From assembly GCF_036370855.1 (NCBI RefSeq), contig NC_088101.1, positions 34,558,585 through 34,622,584 of the forward strand: 64,000 nucleotides of DNA, read 5' to 3'. The notes beneath the pieces are model-generated. The model saw only the letters and a list, made by a program, of their open reading frames with translations. It was not told the origin of the DNA and searched no databases. A program made the position numbers and the translations under genes. Origin of the DNA: Dromaius novaehollandiae (taxonomy: Eukaryota > Chordata > Aves > Casuariiformes > Dromaiidae). Shown one piece after another: positions 38,559 to 50,413 of this stretch (the stretch's first letter is position 1; each line of letters begins with the position of its first letter).

Positions 38559-38807
38559 GGTCTGCACTAAAGTTTTGCCAGCAGAGCTCTTTGCAGCCAG
38601 GAGCATGGACAAAAAAGGCACTCTCCAGCCAGCTGTGACGGCAAAAGGCTCTCGTGTAGATGCAGCACTGCCAACAGCAGAGTGCTCCTGTCAGCTCGTG
38701 TTATGCAGAGAGGTGCAACAGGGATGGTGGGAGAATTCCTGCTGTCAGTGCATTTCCGCTAGGGGACTCTGCTGTATTCTCCGGCACAAATTCTTCTAGC
38801 AGAGACC
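38559..38807. mobile_element. Relic of a palindromic non-autonomous DNA transposon
   Basis: The left end GGTCTGCACTAAAGTTTTGC and the inverse of the right end (GGTCTCTGCTAGAAGAATTT) match as imperfect terminal inverted repeats. Within it, about 38560-38663 is itself palindromic: TCTGCAC...AAGTTTTGCC faces GGCAAAAGGCTCTCGTGTAGA. From memory this resembles MITE-like families common in archosaurs and turtles (GTCTRCACTAGAG...TTTTGCC). It has no coding capacity. Family name and target-site duplication could not be fixed. Confidence 0.5.
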
Positions 38808-39125
38808 AGCCCAAGGACAAGCAAAGGCATTTTCAATGGGCAAATTCTTAAAGTCGCAATAAAACACCATAGTCCTTTATTAAAAAAAAAAGAAAAAAAA
38901 TCTTCAATTTGAAATGGAAGCCTCACAGAGTAAAGTTTGGGGAGAACACTGTAGATTCAGCTTACATACCCAGTACTGAAATAACTGATGGAGGTACTGC
39001 GTTCCTGTTAGTCTCGTGTGCCTGCTGTCATTAACAGTCAGAATTATTCTTGTGCATGAACATTTACCCACACTCCTCTTCAAGTGGTTAGGTCCACAGC
39101 AGTAAAATGCACTTAAAAATGGTTT

Positions 39126-39193
39126 GGCACTGCAGGCCCAGATCAAAGGGTGCACAGAAACACTAAACACCTTTGAAGATCTGGGCCTGTGTC
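39126..39193. mobile_element. Short palindromic transposon relic (hairpin)
   Basis: The arms GCAGGCCCAGATCAAAGGGTG (left, in part) and CACCTTTGAAGATCTGGGCC (right) pair almost fully, with a loop of about 15 nt. The core CAGGCCCAGATC at 39133-39144 is exactly inverted at 39178-39189. The arms match, from memory, the GGCCCAGATCC-CAAAGG ends of an old palindromic MITE of birds and reptiles. The same foldback could pass for a microRNA-precursor hairpin. Confidence 0.55.
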
Positions 39194-42100
39194 AATATAA
39201 GTTCACATTCCTGTACTCAGCAAAAGATGCATTCATAGTTGGTTGCCTCCTTCTTAGGCATGTAATTCAGTGAGGAGGTTTACTGACTGCAACTTCCACA
39301 GTTGCCAACATCAAGCCTTTGACTCATATCCAAGTTGCTCCCTTTACCCTCTGCAAGCAGACTGAAGTTTTCCCTAAAATATGTGCACTTTCTGAATAAC
39401 TGTTTTCAATTGGTTTATGTAATTTTTGACCAGTGTGTGTCTGAAATGGTTTTAAAAAGTATGAAATGTCAAGCTGCAGATTTAATAACCACTTTCCTCA
39501 CTGGTATTAATTTACTATTGCTAGCACAGCCCTTAAGTTTGCCAGTTTGCATGGGACAGACCAAAACAGCTGCACGCATTATAATTCTTCACTCTCTGAT
39601 CAGGCAGCGTCTCATCACTGGGCTCCCAAAGGATTCCAGTGAGTTGAAAGAAGTTCAAGCCTACACACTTTAAAGATTGCAATAAATCTGTGGAATTATC
39701 ATATTTTGACCTGTAGCCAACTTACTATACAAGTATTGTCAAAGTATAGTATTAAAGCATATTACACTGTCTTTAAGGAGGAATGTGGTCTTCCCCAGAA
39801 GTTTGGCAGTTACATGAGTTTGAACTGTATGATTTCCACTATTTTATGCTGAACACTAATTATTTTGTAATGCTAAACATCTTACTATTTCAGGAAAAAA
39901 CAAAGTCAATAGGGAAGAAAGTAAAGACACACTTAACTTTTTAAATCTCCCTTTTAAAGCCTCCTTTTTGAGGCAGAAGGCTAGTAAAGAGGGCTACAAT
40001 ATTGACTTTAAAAAAAAGCAGGGGAAGACCCAAAGAGCCAAGGAAGATTTACTATAATGTAATAGGACCACGTGAAATTGCAAATTAACTTATGTTGCTT
40101 ACATGTTTCATCATGTGTGATGAAAAAAATAGAAAAAAAATCTATAGAAACAGAACAATCCCTGAACAGCAAGTTTTTCATTGTCAGGCAGGAATATACT
40201 TATTAGCTTACTGTCTTTTTTTAGTGTTAGGCTATACAGAGACTTTATCTGGCAAGACAGATCGACTTCTTTCAGGTAGACCTACATGCTCATCACATGG
40301 TGAATCTACTAACCAGGAGGGGAAAAGAAAAGGTTCTATTATGCAGGAAAGCCACCATTCAAAACTATGCTTTTGACACACATGAATGTAGTAGGTGACA
40401 GGCTTATAGCAAGACACGTGCATATAAGACAATACCAAGCAAGTGCATTTTTAGTTGGCACAGACCCTGTACACTTTGGAGTCTTTGGTAGCTAAGGGAG
40501 TTGGACAACAGAAACACCGGAGTAAATTATGTCCCTCTACATGGATAGGCACTGCAGCAGAATGTCTATCAACTCATATGGGATAAGGCCCCCCCCCCTC
40601 CCCCCGATAAAGAACATGGAAAACTTTGTTCGAATTAAAGGAAATAAGTTTCACTTTTTCTTTGAAATATGCACCAGTTAAAATTCATACCGATTATTCC
40701 AAAAAAGTGAAAGACAACCCAACAGAGGAAGCAGGATGTGATTAACTGCATGCAAGATAGCTGAAGTAGAAATTAAGAATATGAAAAAGGGGAAGACTTC
40801 AGCAGATTTGAGAGCTAAGCGGGAGTGGAATCATGAAGTGTCTTAGGTACTTCCTTGTGCAGTTCTTTATAAATCAGAAAAAAAATGCCTCAAAGAATTT
40901 TTGTTAAGGCACTTTTAAATAAAGAAGATATTTATTTATCCCAGTTTAAAGGGCAACACATACCAAGAAGTATTGAGGAAAGATTATTAGAAGTATGCAC
41001 AAGATTGCTGAAATTTGGAAAAGTCAGTATAGTTTCATGTTAAAGTAAAGAGTTTTGATATTTTCTTCACTGCCTTCAAGACTGATGTGGCACTCTGGTG
41101 ACAGAGGAATAGTCAGTTCCCTCTCCCATAGTTTCCTAGGCAAAATTATTCTGACAAATGCCTTGGAAACCTACTCTCTGGTAACAGATTTGAGTTTTCC
41201 TTGGAGAGCTATTTCACAAGCCTTGCAACTCCAGAACCTAAAAGTAAAACTTTCCAATGGCACTTTTTTCCTTTGCTGCCCATCATTGACAGAAAACCCT
41301 GAATCAGAAAATGTGTATTTCATTATTTTTAGCCATAGAAGGTTCCAGTTGTATTTTCGTACTACGAAGCTACCCTCTGAAAAGGCAAGTATCATAAAGC
41401 ACTTATTGTTACAGAGGTGACTGGTTTGACTTCATTTAAGTAAATAGTCAAATGCAGGTAACACTGCTAAAGGGTAGTATCTCCAGTCACATCAAAGTTT
41501 ACAAGCATGAAAAACTGCAAAAGATGAAATGACAGAGGAACTATGTTAGAACATCAAAAAGGTTTCAAATAACTTCAGAATTCCAGGAATGTCCTGTCCT
41601 GAGCACAGAAATCACTTACAAACTTTAAACAGTTACAGAAAACTCCATTTTCCCCAGGATCCTGAAGAAACTCACATCTAGCAAATGTGGAAAAAGTTGC
41701 TGTCCTCAACAGCAGGATATCACACTGCTGAAAATTATTACTGCATTGCAAGGGTAAAGATACAGAGAATCATATTGTAACATCTATATTTCAAAAATGT
41801 CAAGAGGATGCAGCAGTCCCTTGTATCAGTACATCAGCATAGTCATTAGCATCTACTGAAGATTCTACAGTAGAAAATTGCAAAGTAACAACAAACTGAG
41901 CTCAAAGCATCCCTGGTAGAACCAGGGGAAAAACTGGAAGAACTGGGGAAAGGGTGGCCACAGCCATAAGATTATCTTCTAATGGCTTCTATGGCTTCTA
42001 ATCTAATCTTAATCTAAATTCTAATAATACAAAAGCCACAAGTCTGTCACAATCCACACCTGAGCAGACTCAGTCTCCTGGTGTCACTATTCCTATGGCA

Positions 42101-44174
42101 ATTAGTGATTCCACACAGAAAAGTAAATGTGTTCTGAGGAAAGGAGCTATTCAGAATAAATAGCAAGTGTTTAAATTTCAGCATTACTACTTGTGAATGC
42201 AGAGTAAGAAAGACTTAGCTGTCTCAAAAAAGAATATATATCTATATGTACTTCCTTGCCTTATAGTTAAGTTCTGCAACTTCAAGATAGTCTAGCATAC
42301 TACTATAAATCAGTTATTTCCAGAGCAGGTTATCTGATCTTACAAAATTTGCCGTATTTGAGACTGGTAACAGACTGATCTGTAACTAAAACACAGTTCA
42401 GTATTTTTGCTGTTCAAGACCTAACATCTACAACTCCTCAAGACTTCTTTTGTGATATCAGCACATGTCTATTCCATAAGCACACAGAATCTTTGAGCAG
42501 GAAGTTTAGTCCTTATAAATACACAAAGCTTTACTGTGATCCTAGAATTTGTCAACTACAGCTACAGTCTTAACATGCAGATTGCCTTTAAAAATCAACT
42601 ATTACTTACAAGTTTGCCACAAGTTTTCAACCATTAAAGACTACTAACTCCTGTGCAGTCAAACCAACATGGCTTTGATGGTAGGCTATACTGCATTCTA
42701 ACTTCAAGATACAAACTAAAATATATTTCAACTTATATTAGTAAAAAGCTGTTGCTGACTCTGCATAGTAACATACGACCGTTTGCTACTGCCAGTTGGA
42801 ACTGGAGTTGGGTGCTGAAAGAAGACCGCCAGTCTGCCCAATTAAGGTCTAACCCATAATGCCCCATACTGGCAAGGCACTCGATTAGCTTCACAACCTC
42901 AAAATAAAAGTTATGCCTGAAAAAATGCATGTTAAATTAGCTTTTATGACTACCAAGTACTTAGTCTTGCAATGTTCTTTCAGCACAAACATGGCACTGA
43001 AAGCAGCAAAGCAGAAACCTGAAATCTAGAAAGAACTGGACACCACAACCAGGCTGTTTCCGTTAGGTAAAAACATCATTAACAGACCACCTGCACAGAC
43101 TCTTTTCTTTAATTTCTCAGAAAAGGAAACACCTGTGGTGACAAGCCAGCAAAGATGACACAAAATTTAAGTTGCAGTTGAATTCTCTTTCTCAATTAAG
43201 AATGTTACTGAGAACAGATGTACATACCCTTAGCATAACTGCTCTGAGTGGTATAGCAGTAGCATATGCAGCTGGAGGGGGATCATTTTGTTTCATTATC
43301 ATCAATATTTAACTTGTAAAAATGCAATGGATCTCTTGGCAGAGTAAGAACTCACATCAGTGCAGTTGCACCATGGCATCAAAAATAAAGTTAATTCACA
43401 TCCAAAGGACAAATTCTTAACCCATGAATGAGTTAGAGCCATCTAATTCTCATATTAAGGCAAGTACCCCATGCTTCTGCCACAGTTTTATCTTCTTTTC
43501 TTTCATCTAGCAAACTGGCTTCACATTATTTCTTTGATGAAAGTGAAGCCAACTTAAGCTGAAAGTTTAAGCAAGTTTACGGAATGCCCAAACTCTTGTT
43601 TCTAGTCAGCACAGTGCTCCACAGCAACCTGCTCCCCACTTTTAAAATTGCTATCAAGCTGTCAGTGTCAGGAAATGAAGTTCAATCAATAGGATACGTC
43701 AGCACTACCAAAACGTACACCAGATGTTCATTCATTTCTTTGTAAGAGGCAGTTAGTCAAATAATGTCTGGACAGAATGAAGGATAACACTGCTTTGTTC
43801 ATTCCCTGCGTATACATTCCATATTCAAACGTAAGGTTTTAACCAGAACTAATACTGAATTGTAAGTACACAATACTTAACAACTGATGCAAATTTATCT
43901 TAGATAAGCCAAAGAGTTTACAGGCCCAAGTTCAGATAAAAGAAGTCAAAAGAAAGCAATTTTAATCATAATGAAAGAAGGCATATAAAAGCAAAACAAG
44001 AACAGGTAATAACTAAAAGCTTTAAGCAGATATACAAGACTAGTTCTCACAGTGGTAGTAGTGTAAATAGTAAAACTTTGTAAAAGAAAATTTGCCTTAA
44101 ATACACTTTTTTTCATGCATTTGTTTAAATTAGGAGAGGAGTTTAAGTCTCAACTCACTGTTTATTCACCTCCT

Positions 44175-44190
44175 CCCTCCTTAAGGAGGG
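44175..44190. repeat. Perfect 16-bp palindrome
   Basis: CCCTCCTTAAGGAGGG equals its own reverse complement. It sits in the large ELF2 intron, 160 bp from another inverted repeat. Function unknown. Confidence 0.9.
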
Positions 44191-44352
44191 CTATCAGTTT
44201 ACATGATAGTTTCAACTGGCGGAAAAAAAAAATCAAGAGATTATAGACAAACATACCAGCATTGTTGTCTTTGTAGTTCAATATTTTTCCATCAGATCGT
44301 AATCCTGGAGGGGCTCATTTTCAGATCCCCATTTTTTCATGCAGGTCTTCTA

Positions 44353-44407
44353 CCTCCCTGTGGCAATAACATTTTTAGAATTAAAACAGACTTGCACCAC
44401 AGGGAGG
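44353..44407. repeat. Inverted repeat with 11-bp perfect arms
   Basis: CCTCCCTGTGG (44353-44363) is inverted as CCACAGGGAGG (44397-44407), with a 33-nt spacer. The stem is too short for a confident structural RNA. Confidence 0.8.
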
Positions 44408-47400
44408 ATTTCTGATGGAACACAAAATTCAAAAATGTGGTGACAGTTCACAAGTCAAATGATAGCTCAACTTCTCTAAAACAGTAGTTTTGTTTCCTCT
44501 TCCTTGATCTTAATGTTGTGAAAAAAAATTCCCAAACCTGTACTTGCTGTTTTGATGATTAATAAGAAATAGGGGAAAAATACTATTGACATGGAAGTAA
44601 GATTCACTGAAGCAATGAAAGCAGGGTATATACTGTCAACGCAATTTTTGGTATACTTCTCAGAGGAACTAAGTTTACTGTATTCATAACAACATTTAGC
44701 TGTCTAGTGTGCAACAACACATAGCACTGCTTTTGAATATTTACCAGGTATGAAATAACAGAGAAGAAAAGTAGCACTGTTGCAGCAGCTTAAAATCAGC
44801 ATGAAGGAAGTTCAGAAAGTACTAATCAATTTTAATGATGTAGCTCCAGATAACTTGTGACATTTTTTAAATAACATTATTCTACTTCTTAAATACTCAT
44901 CTCTTGCCTTGTGTGACTAAAAGACTAGGCATCACCTAGGTGAAAGACCAGCAGATCACAAGCGTACCTTCAGCACCACAAGAATGATAAATCCTAAGAC
45001 TGGCTTAGCCAACATATGCACCAATATTAAGGACTGTGTGTCATGATAGGCAAACAGAACTATACAAACTGTTAATTTCAGTGGTTGCTTCTATAAAGGC
45101 AGCAGATTCTGCTGTTATGTGAGCTACAAAGGTTTTGCTGAATAAAGCCTAAAAATGGAGGGCTAACTACTTTGAGAACAGATTACTCTGGAAGTGGAAG
45201 CTGACAAAATTTGGATATCACAAACCAGTTAGGGGGGTGAATTATTTACAGTATAAACAATCAGTGTTGCAGTAAAATTTTAAGAAAGTAACTCAGTCCC
45301 TCAGTAGCCTGAAAGTATCACTTGTAAGAATATCATACAGATAGGAAAATAAGTGTAAACACTATTTCAATCTAACACTTTGCCTGTAGAAGATTATGAG
45401 AGGCACTATTTGCTTCCACCAAAAACATCCTATGGACACCTGAAAGGATCAAATTCTTACATTTCATTTTTCCTAGGAAACTCCTTTGTAAAGATTTTTT
45501 TCTACTGCAAGTATACGGGCAGCTTTTTTTGAAATGGAATGAAAAACTGTAACTTAATCTGTTAAGACTTTCTTGTTTGTTGAAAAAGAATCTCTGGTTT
45601 TACTTTTATAGTTAATAAATAAATTATAATCAATAATCCCCAATTAATGAATCAAGATAGATTAGTGGGAAACAGGCTAGAAGGATTCTGGTAAGTAAAA
45701 AAATATACTCTATTAGAAGTAACTAAAAATTCTATCACTATTTATAGATATGTTTATTTATAATGATTACATAGCATATTTCATTTGAATCATGATTTCA
45801 AAAACATGAGAAGTTTTTAAATATAAATGCTGTTTTAGTACAAAACTACATCATAGGCCCACATTCTGCCCTTGGATCTGCCCTGACAGTCCTTGCAATG
45901 CACACAGACTCAAATCCAACCACAGAATAGCAAACTACAAATAGAACCATTCAATGCACAGTACAAATCAGCTCTTCAATGTCATAAGTAAATTTTTACC
46001 GGATCAGTTGGCCCAGTATGGAATCTGCATCTACAAAAGGTATTAATTCTCCTCCTCCTTGGTGTAAGAGCTATATATTTACCAAGTAACACAAAAAATT
46101 TTATTCTGACACTTCTGAAGTACAAGCCAGTTCAGAGAGACCAGTATAACAACAGAATTTCTAACATACACAGGAATCAGTTTGTTGTATGTATCTAAAA
46201 TAGGATGCTGCTAGTATAATTAAGGCATGTACTTCTTAAAGTGAGCACCTTAAATGATCACCTTAAAATAAGCTTCTTAAAAGACTCTTTAAATGAGCAT
46301 TTTTATAGAGCATTTCCTTCAAAAATAACTTAGCGCACTTGTTTCTCTTTTAGTCTGCTTTCTGATTAGCATTTACTATGGTTTCTTTCACTGCCTCTAC
46401 AATACCAAATTGCTTCCTACTTAGAGCCCAGTATCTTTTCTTTTTAATTACAAAAATAAAAAACAAAAGATACACTTAGATTCACACTTCCAAAGCTCAC
46501 TGCTAATAGCAGCACACCACCGAAGTTAATGCTTCCTGGGGCCTTTATACTCCCTCTCCACCAGTTTTACCTCTCTGTAGGAGCAATTAATTCAGAAAGA
46601 CTCTTGGTAGTACGAGAACTTCTTGGTCAAAACAAAAGCTCCCTAAAGACTGCCTCTGTCAGAGCAGTCTAACCCAAGCACATCTTTTACCTATAGCAGT
46701 TACAGAATCTGTGTAGAACCATCATTCAACAGTAGTGTAAAATTACAGCATGAAAACTGCACTGAATTAATAGCATACGTACTACACTCTCATCTTTTAA
46801 TTGTTATTTGTATAGGAAAAGATGTTCAATGGGAGATTGCATCTTTCCCCACAGACCTTCTGGAAACATAAATGGAACCAATGTTCAATAATGGTTTCTA
46901 AAAGTCTTCATTAGAGTAGATTCCTCATCTACATTCCTGTAATTTGACTTTTGAGTACAGATCATCTTTCATTGAAGTTTTTATATCAAAACTATTAAAA
47001 CAAAGTTTTAAACATAATAAAATGTTACTACACTAAATTTTTAAGAACATAAAGTGAATGTTATCACAAAATTTTTAGGAAACTATCTACAGTCAAGACA
47101 TCTCTTAACACGCCCTGCCCCAAAATCACAATACTAAGTATATCTTATAAACCGGCTTATAATTTTTACGAGTATTTTCAAGTATCAAGACTTGTAAACA
47201 GTCATGTTTCTTTCTCTGAGCAATAGCTTAAAAAAGAAAGCAAAAATTCCTATAAACCTACAGGTTTCTAATTGTCGTTTCTACTAAGTTACTGTGGCCA
47301 AAAGTGACACCTTAAAAAATATGGAGTTCATTTGCATTAGCTCTTTATCCCAAGACAGCTGTTCTGTTAGTCATTAAACTATCAAAATTTTACTCATAAG

Positions 47401-49119
47401 AAACAATATATTTGATGTTTAAGAACTGACACCTTTCAAAGCAACAGTCTTCAAAGCACAAGCACTATAGCTTTCAAACAAAGTTGAATTCATAAAACTC
47501 AATTTCTTGGAAAGAATACCCTCACCTCTCACTTACCTTAAAAGTTTTACTACCATAATTACAAAAAAGGCAAAATACACATTTCATATTTTTTCTTTGT
47601 ATGACTTCTGTTGAACTCACAGTTAGCTTACTTAATTCAAAACACATTTGAGTAAACTGGAATTGCAAGTGTTCTCCAAAAATCTGAACTATTGGTTTGT
47701 GTACACCTTACACAGTTGATGCACATGATTTTTCATGAAGTGACCAAGGGGATTAAAATTCAGATTCATTACAATAGATGAACAATTGCACCCACTGTTT
47801 CGGAAGAAACTTGAACTTAAACCCACCTAATCTTATGGGAACACAGACCAGATATTTACTGTGCTACAAAACTGAACAGTTGAGAGAAGAGAACAGTCTG
47901 TCGGACTTTTTTGCCTGCTTGACATCATGAATTTGAATTCCTATGATGGATTAGGCAGCCCTGGGATACAAACGTAAGCGATCCCTGTTCTAGTCAAGTG
48001 GTCTCACCACTTTACTAGCGAGTTCCCAAGAGAACCTGCCCTCCCTTTGGCTGCAGGTCTACATATTCCCGGTCTCAGCACTCAGCTCAGTCCTTTGCTG
48101 AGCCGTATCAGCACAATAACCCAGTAGAAAGTTAACCCAACAAAATTACTGGACAGCTGAGGGTTTCTCTGGCTTCTCGCCCTCAAAATTAGCATATTGA
48201 AATGGTTAAAAAAAAAGTACAACAAGCATGAGAAGTAGTACAAGAGAGCAGGCAGGAGGGACAACAGGAATGGCAGCACAGCAGCAGCAGCCTGGCAGTC
48301 AGATGTCATCTGGGCCCTTTGGGCCCCATGGGAGCAAAGTTTTTGCTCCTTAAAGACAATTTAAACAGACTTTGGTCTTCACCAGAAAGTTCAAAATTCA
48401 CAATCATATAATTTGGAGAGAAGTGATCAGAAAGATACACGCTTATTTCTAACTGGGTCAGCTGCTTCAACACCTAAGTTCTATGCCTTTCTGCCACATT
48501 TCATTTGTAAGTTGTGATTTTACCACACAGCTGAGTTGATTTCATCCCTTTCGGCTTTATGCCCATAAAAGGATAGTCCAACTCCATTCCTCAGCCACAA
48601 AGGCCTGCCACTAAATCAGCAATAAAACCTCTCTTAGACCAAAAAGGCAAGAGCAAGGGATAGTATGCTTATGGGGAGGGGAGGAGGAAAGAGTTGGAAG
48701 ACAGGGTAAGTAGAACAGCACAGTCCATACTGCCAGCTGCCCCACAGTTATTTGGCTCAGACACGTAAAACGAAACTCTAACCAGCTTCCTGGCTCATCT
48801 AATTTTTAAAAACTCCATGTTTAGATGTGTAGTTAACCCCCTGCATATACAGGAGCAAGCACATAAATGAATATCCCCCTGCTCATGAGGGCACACAGGT
48901 GTTGCAATGCAGCACCCTAAACCTAAGGCAACATTTTTCCCTACCAGGGCCCCAACCCTGTTGCCACCAAAGCTAAGAAAAGTTAACTTTAATGGGAACA
49001 GACGTGATCCCAGGTCAGGATCTCTACCTTGTGGGTAAACATAAAGTCACGTTCCTCAGGGAGTTCTAAGAGTAAGCAGTGCAGAAACTCTCATGGAAAA
49101 AACATTAAAGTAAGTCTAC

Positions 49120-49285
49120 CTGTTTCCAGAGTTTCAGTCTCAATTTCTTGTTCCTCTGCTACATCTTGCATCAGGTAAGTCTCATCATCATAAACCAGGA
49201 CCTGAGCAGCGTAACCCTGTTCTAGTCTGGCACTAGGAACCGGCTCCACAATCACTGCTGGGAATTCAGAGACTGGCTCATTTTC
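49120..49285 (-). CDS. ELF2: ELF2 exon: acidic N-terminal activation region of the long isoform
   Basis: This 166-bp exon encodes residues 25-79 plus one base and is used only from the distal promoter. It reads ENEPVSEFPAVIVEPVPSA, RLEQGYAAQVLVYDDETY, then LMQDVAEEQEIETETLET. It is strongly acidic with hydrophobic residues spaced through it, as in the transactivation region of ELF1 and ELF2, and matches human ELF2 closely from memory. Phase is 0 at the start and 1 at the end. The acceptor is TTTCTATAG and the donor ACAG|GTAGAC. Confidence 0.95.
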
Positions 49286-50220
49286 CTATAGAAAGAAAAA
49301 AAGCTCTAAGTATTGCACTGTTGAAATCTAAATCAATCTTTCCTTCTATTTTCTTATGTATTTTATGGATTAATAATAATAATTTAGAATATTTATAAAC
49401 AAAATTTTCTTCTCCTAAAGCAAGAGTTTAAAAAAAAAAAAAAGATATCTTATCACCTACCAAAAGGACTTTCCTGAATCCCAAAGATATTTTTCTGGCT
49501 TTAAACACTCAATTTAAAGCATCAGACAGTTTTAAGGTATTGGAAAGAACAAACCTTCCAGTTAAGGCATTCAGCTATGTAAAGTATTTTTCTCCCTCTA
49601 CTCTATGAAATGTAACCAACATAATGTAGGCAATGTACCTACATCTGACTTGTATCTTACGAACACTCATGTTTTGGATTAAGTACATAAGCCATCACAA
49701 AAGAAATAGCTACTTCAAAGCCCATATGTCTATCTCTACTTATTTAAAGATCAAAATTTTTGTATCAGCATATTTAATCTGTTAAAGTGTTGCAAAAGTA
49801 GAACCCTGCCAGATTCAATTCACTACAAGCTACAGGATAGTAGTATTTTTCTTTGTTAATAACACAAAATATGAACATTTAAGTAGCACTTTGAAAAAGG
49901 CCCTTCTATGGTTTTGCTCATCTCGTGCTACCTCAAGACACATTTGAGGGCTTTACTTTAAAGACATACTTGATACAGAATTTAGTTTTGTAAACCCAGT
50001 CTACAGACGCAGACTGCAGACTTTAAAACCTACTACTTCCACCTCCCTGTAATAATAAAGATTTTACTAAAAAAAACTTGATAAACGGGCTACTCTTTTC
50101 CTCCCCACACAACAGTCTCTAGCCCATTTTACACAGTAGGTTTAAAGTGATCTTTTTCTTTCAAATTAAGAAAAAAGCTATTAAGTTTATTGATAAATAA
50201 ACTCTATTTATTTTTCTAAC
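49286..50220 (-). other. ELF2: ELF2 intron between the first two coding exons of the long isoform
   Basis: This 935-bp AT-rich intron has a donor GAG|GTTAGA, weaker than average, at 50220. Nothing else was recognised. Confidence 0.88.
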
Positions 50221-50413
50221 CTCCTGACTTTTTATTCCATTGTTGTCGAACTCCAAGCCAGAGCCGCCAGTGTCAACCATTGCTGATGTCATGGTGCATT
50301 CCCTGAAGAGGCTTTGAGAGCTGTTATCTATCCCAAAGACAGTAATGGGGATGGCCTGAAGTTAAAGGCTCAAATTCACAATCCGCTTCTCTTAAACAGC
50401 TAGGCAGAGGTGG
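50221..50413 (-). CDS. ELF2: ELF2 first coding exon of the long isoform, with 5' UTR
   Basis: The coding part is 50292-50221 and encodes 24 residues: MTSAMVDTGGSGLEFDNNG, then IKSQE. Human ELF2 begins MTSAVVDSGG (from memory). The ATG at 50292-50290 has ACC before it, a good context. 50413-50293 is 5' UTR, preceded by the acceptor TTGTGTTTCAG. A 9-codon upstream ORF starts 7 nt before the main ATG, out of frame, and overlaps it. With the downstream exons the long protein is 595 residues, against about 593 in human. Confidence 0.93.
50273..50299 (-). promoter_or_regulatory. ELF2: Overlapping upstream ORF in the long ELF2 leader
   Basis: On the minus strand ATG at 50299-50297 opens an 8-residue frame ending TGA at 50275-50273, overlapping the main ATG at 50292 in another frame. 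Its context (G at -3, C at +4) is moderate. Ribosomes starting here would miss the ELF2 start, so it should dampen long-isoform output unless leaky scanning occurs. Confidence 0.7.

Larger units (their letters stand above)
30938..49119 (-). other. ELF2: Large ELF2 intron of the long isoform, containing the internal promoter
   Basis: This 18-kb intron is removed from the long-isoform transcript. It holds the internal CpG island and short-isoform first exon (36.7-38.2 kb), two palindromic DNA-transposon relics (38559-38807 and 39126-39193), an unidentified protein-like open frame (31633-31837), a GC-rich islet (about 32150-32540) and inverted repeats at 44175-44190 and 44353-44407. The rest, about 39.2-49.1 kb, is AT-rich with no gene recognised. 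Confidence 0.85.
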
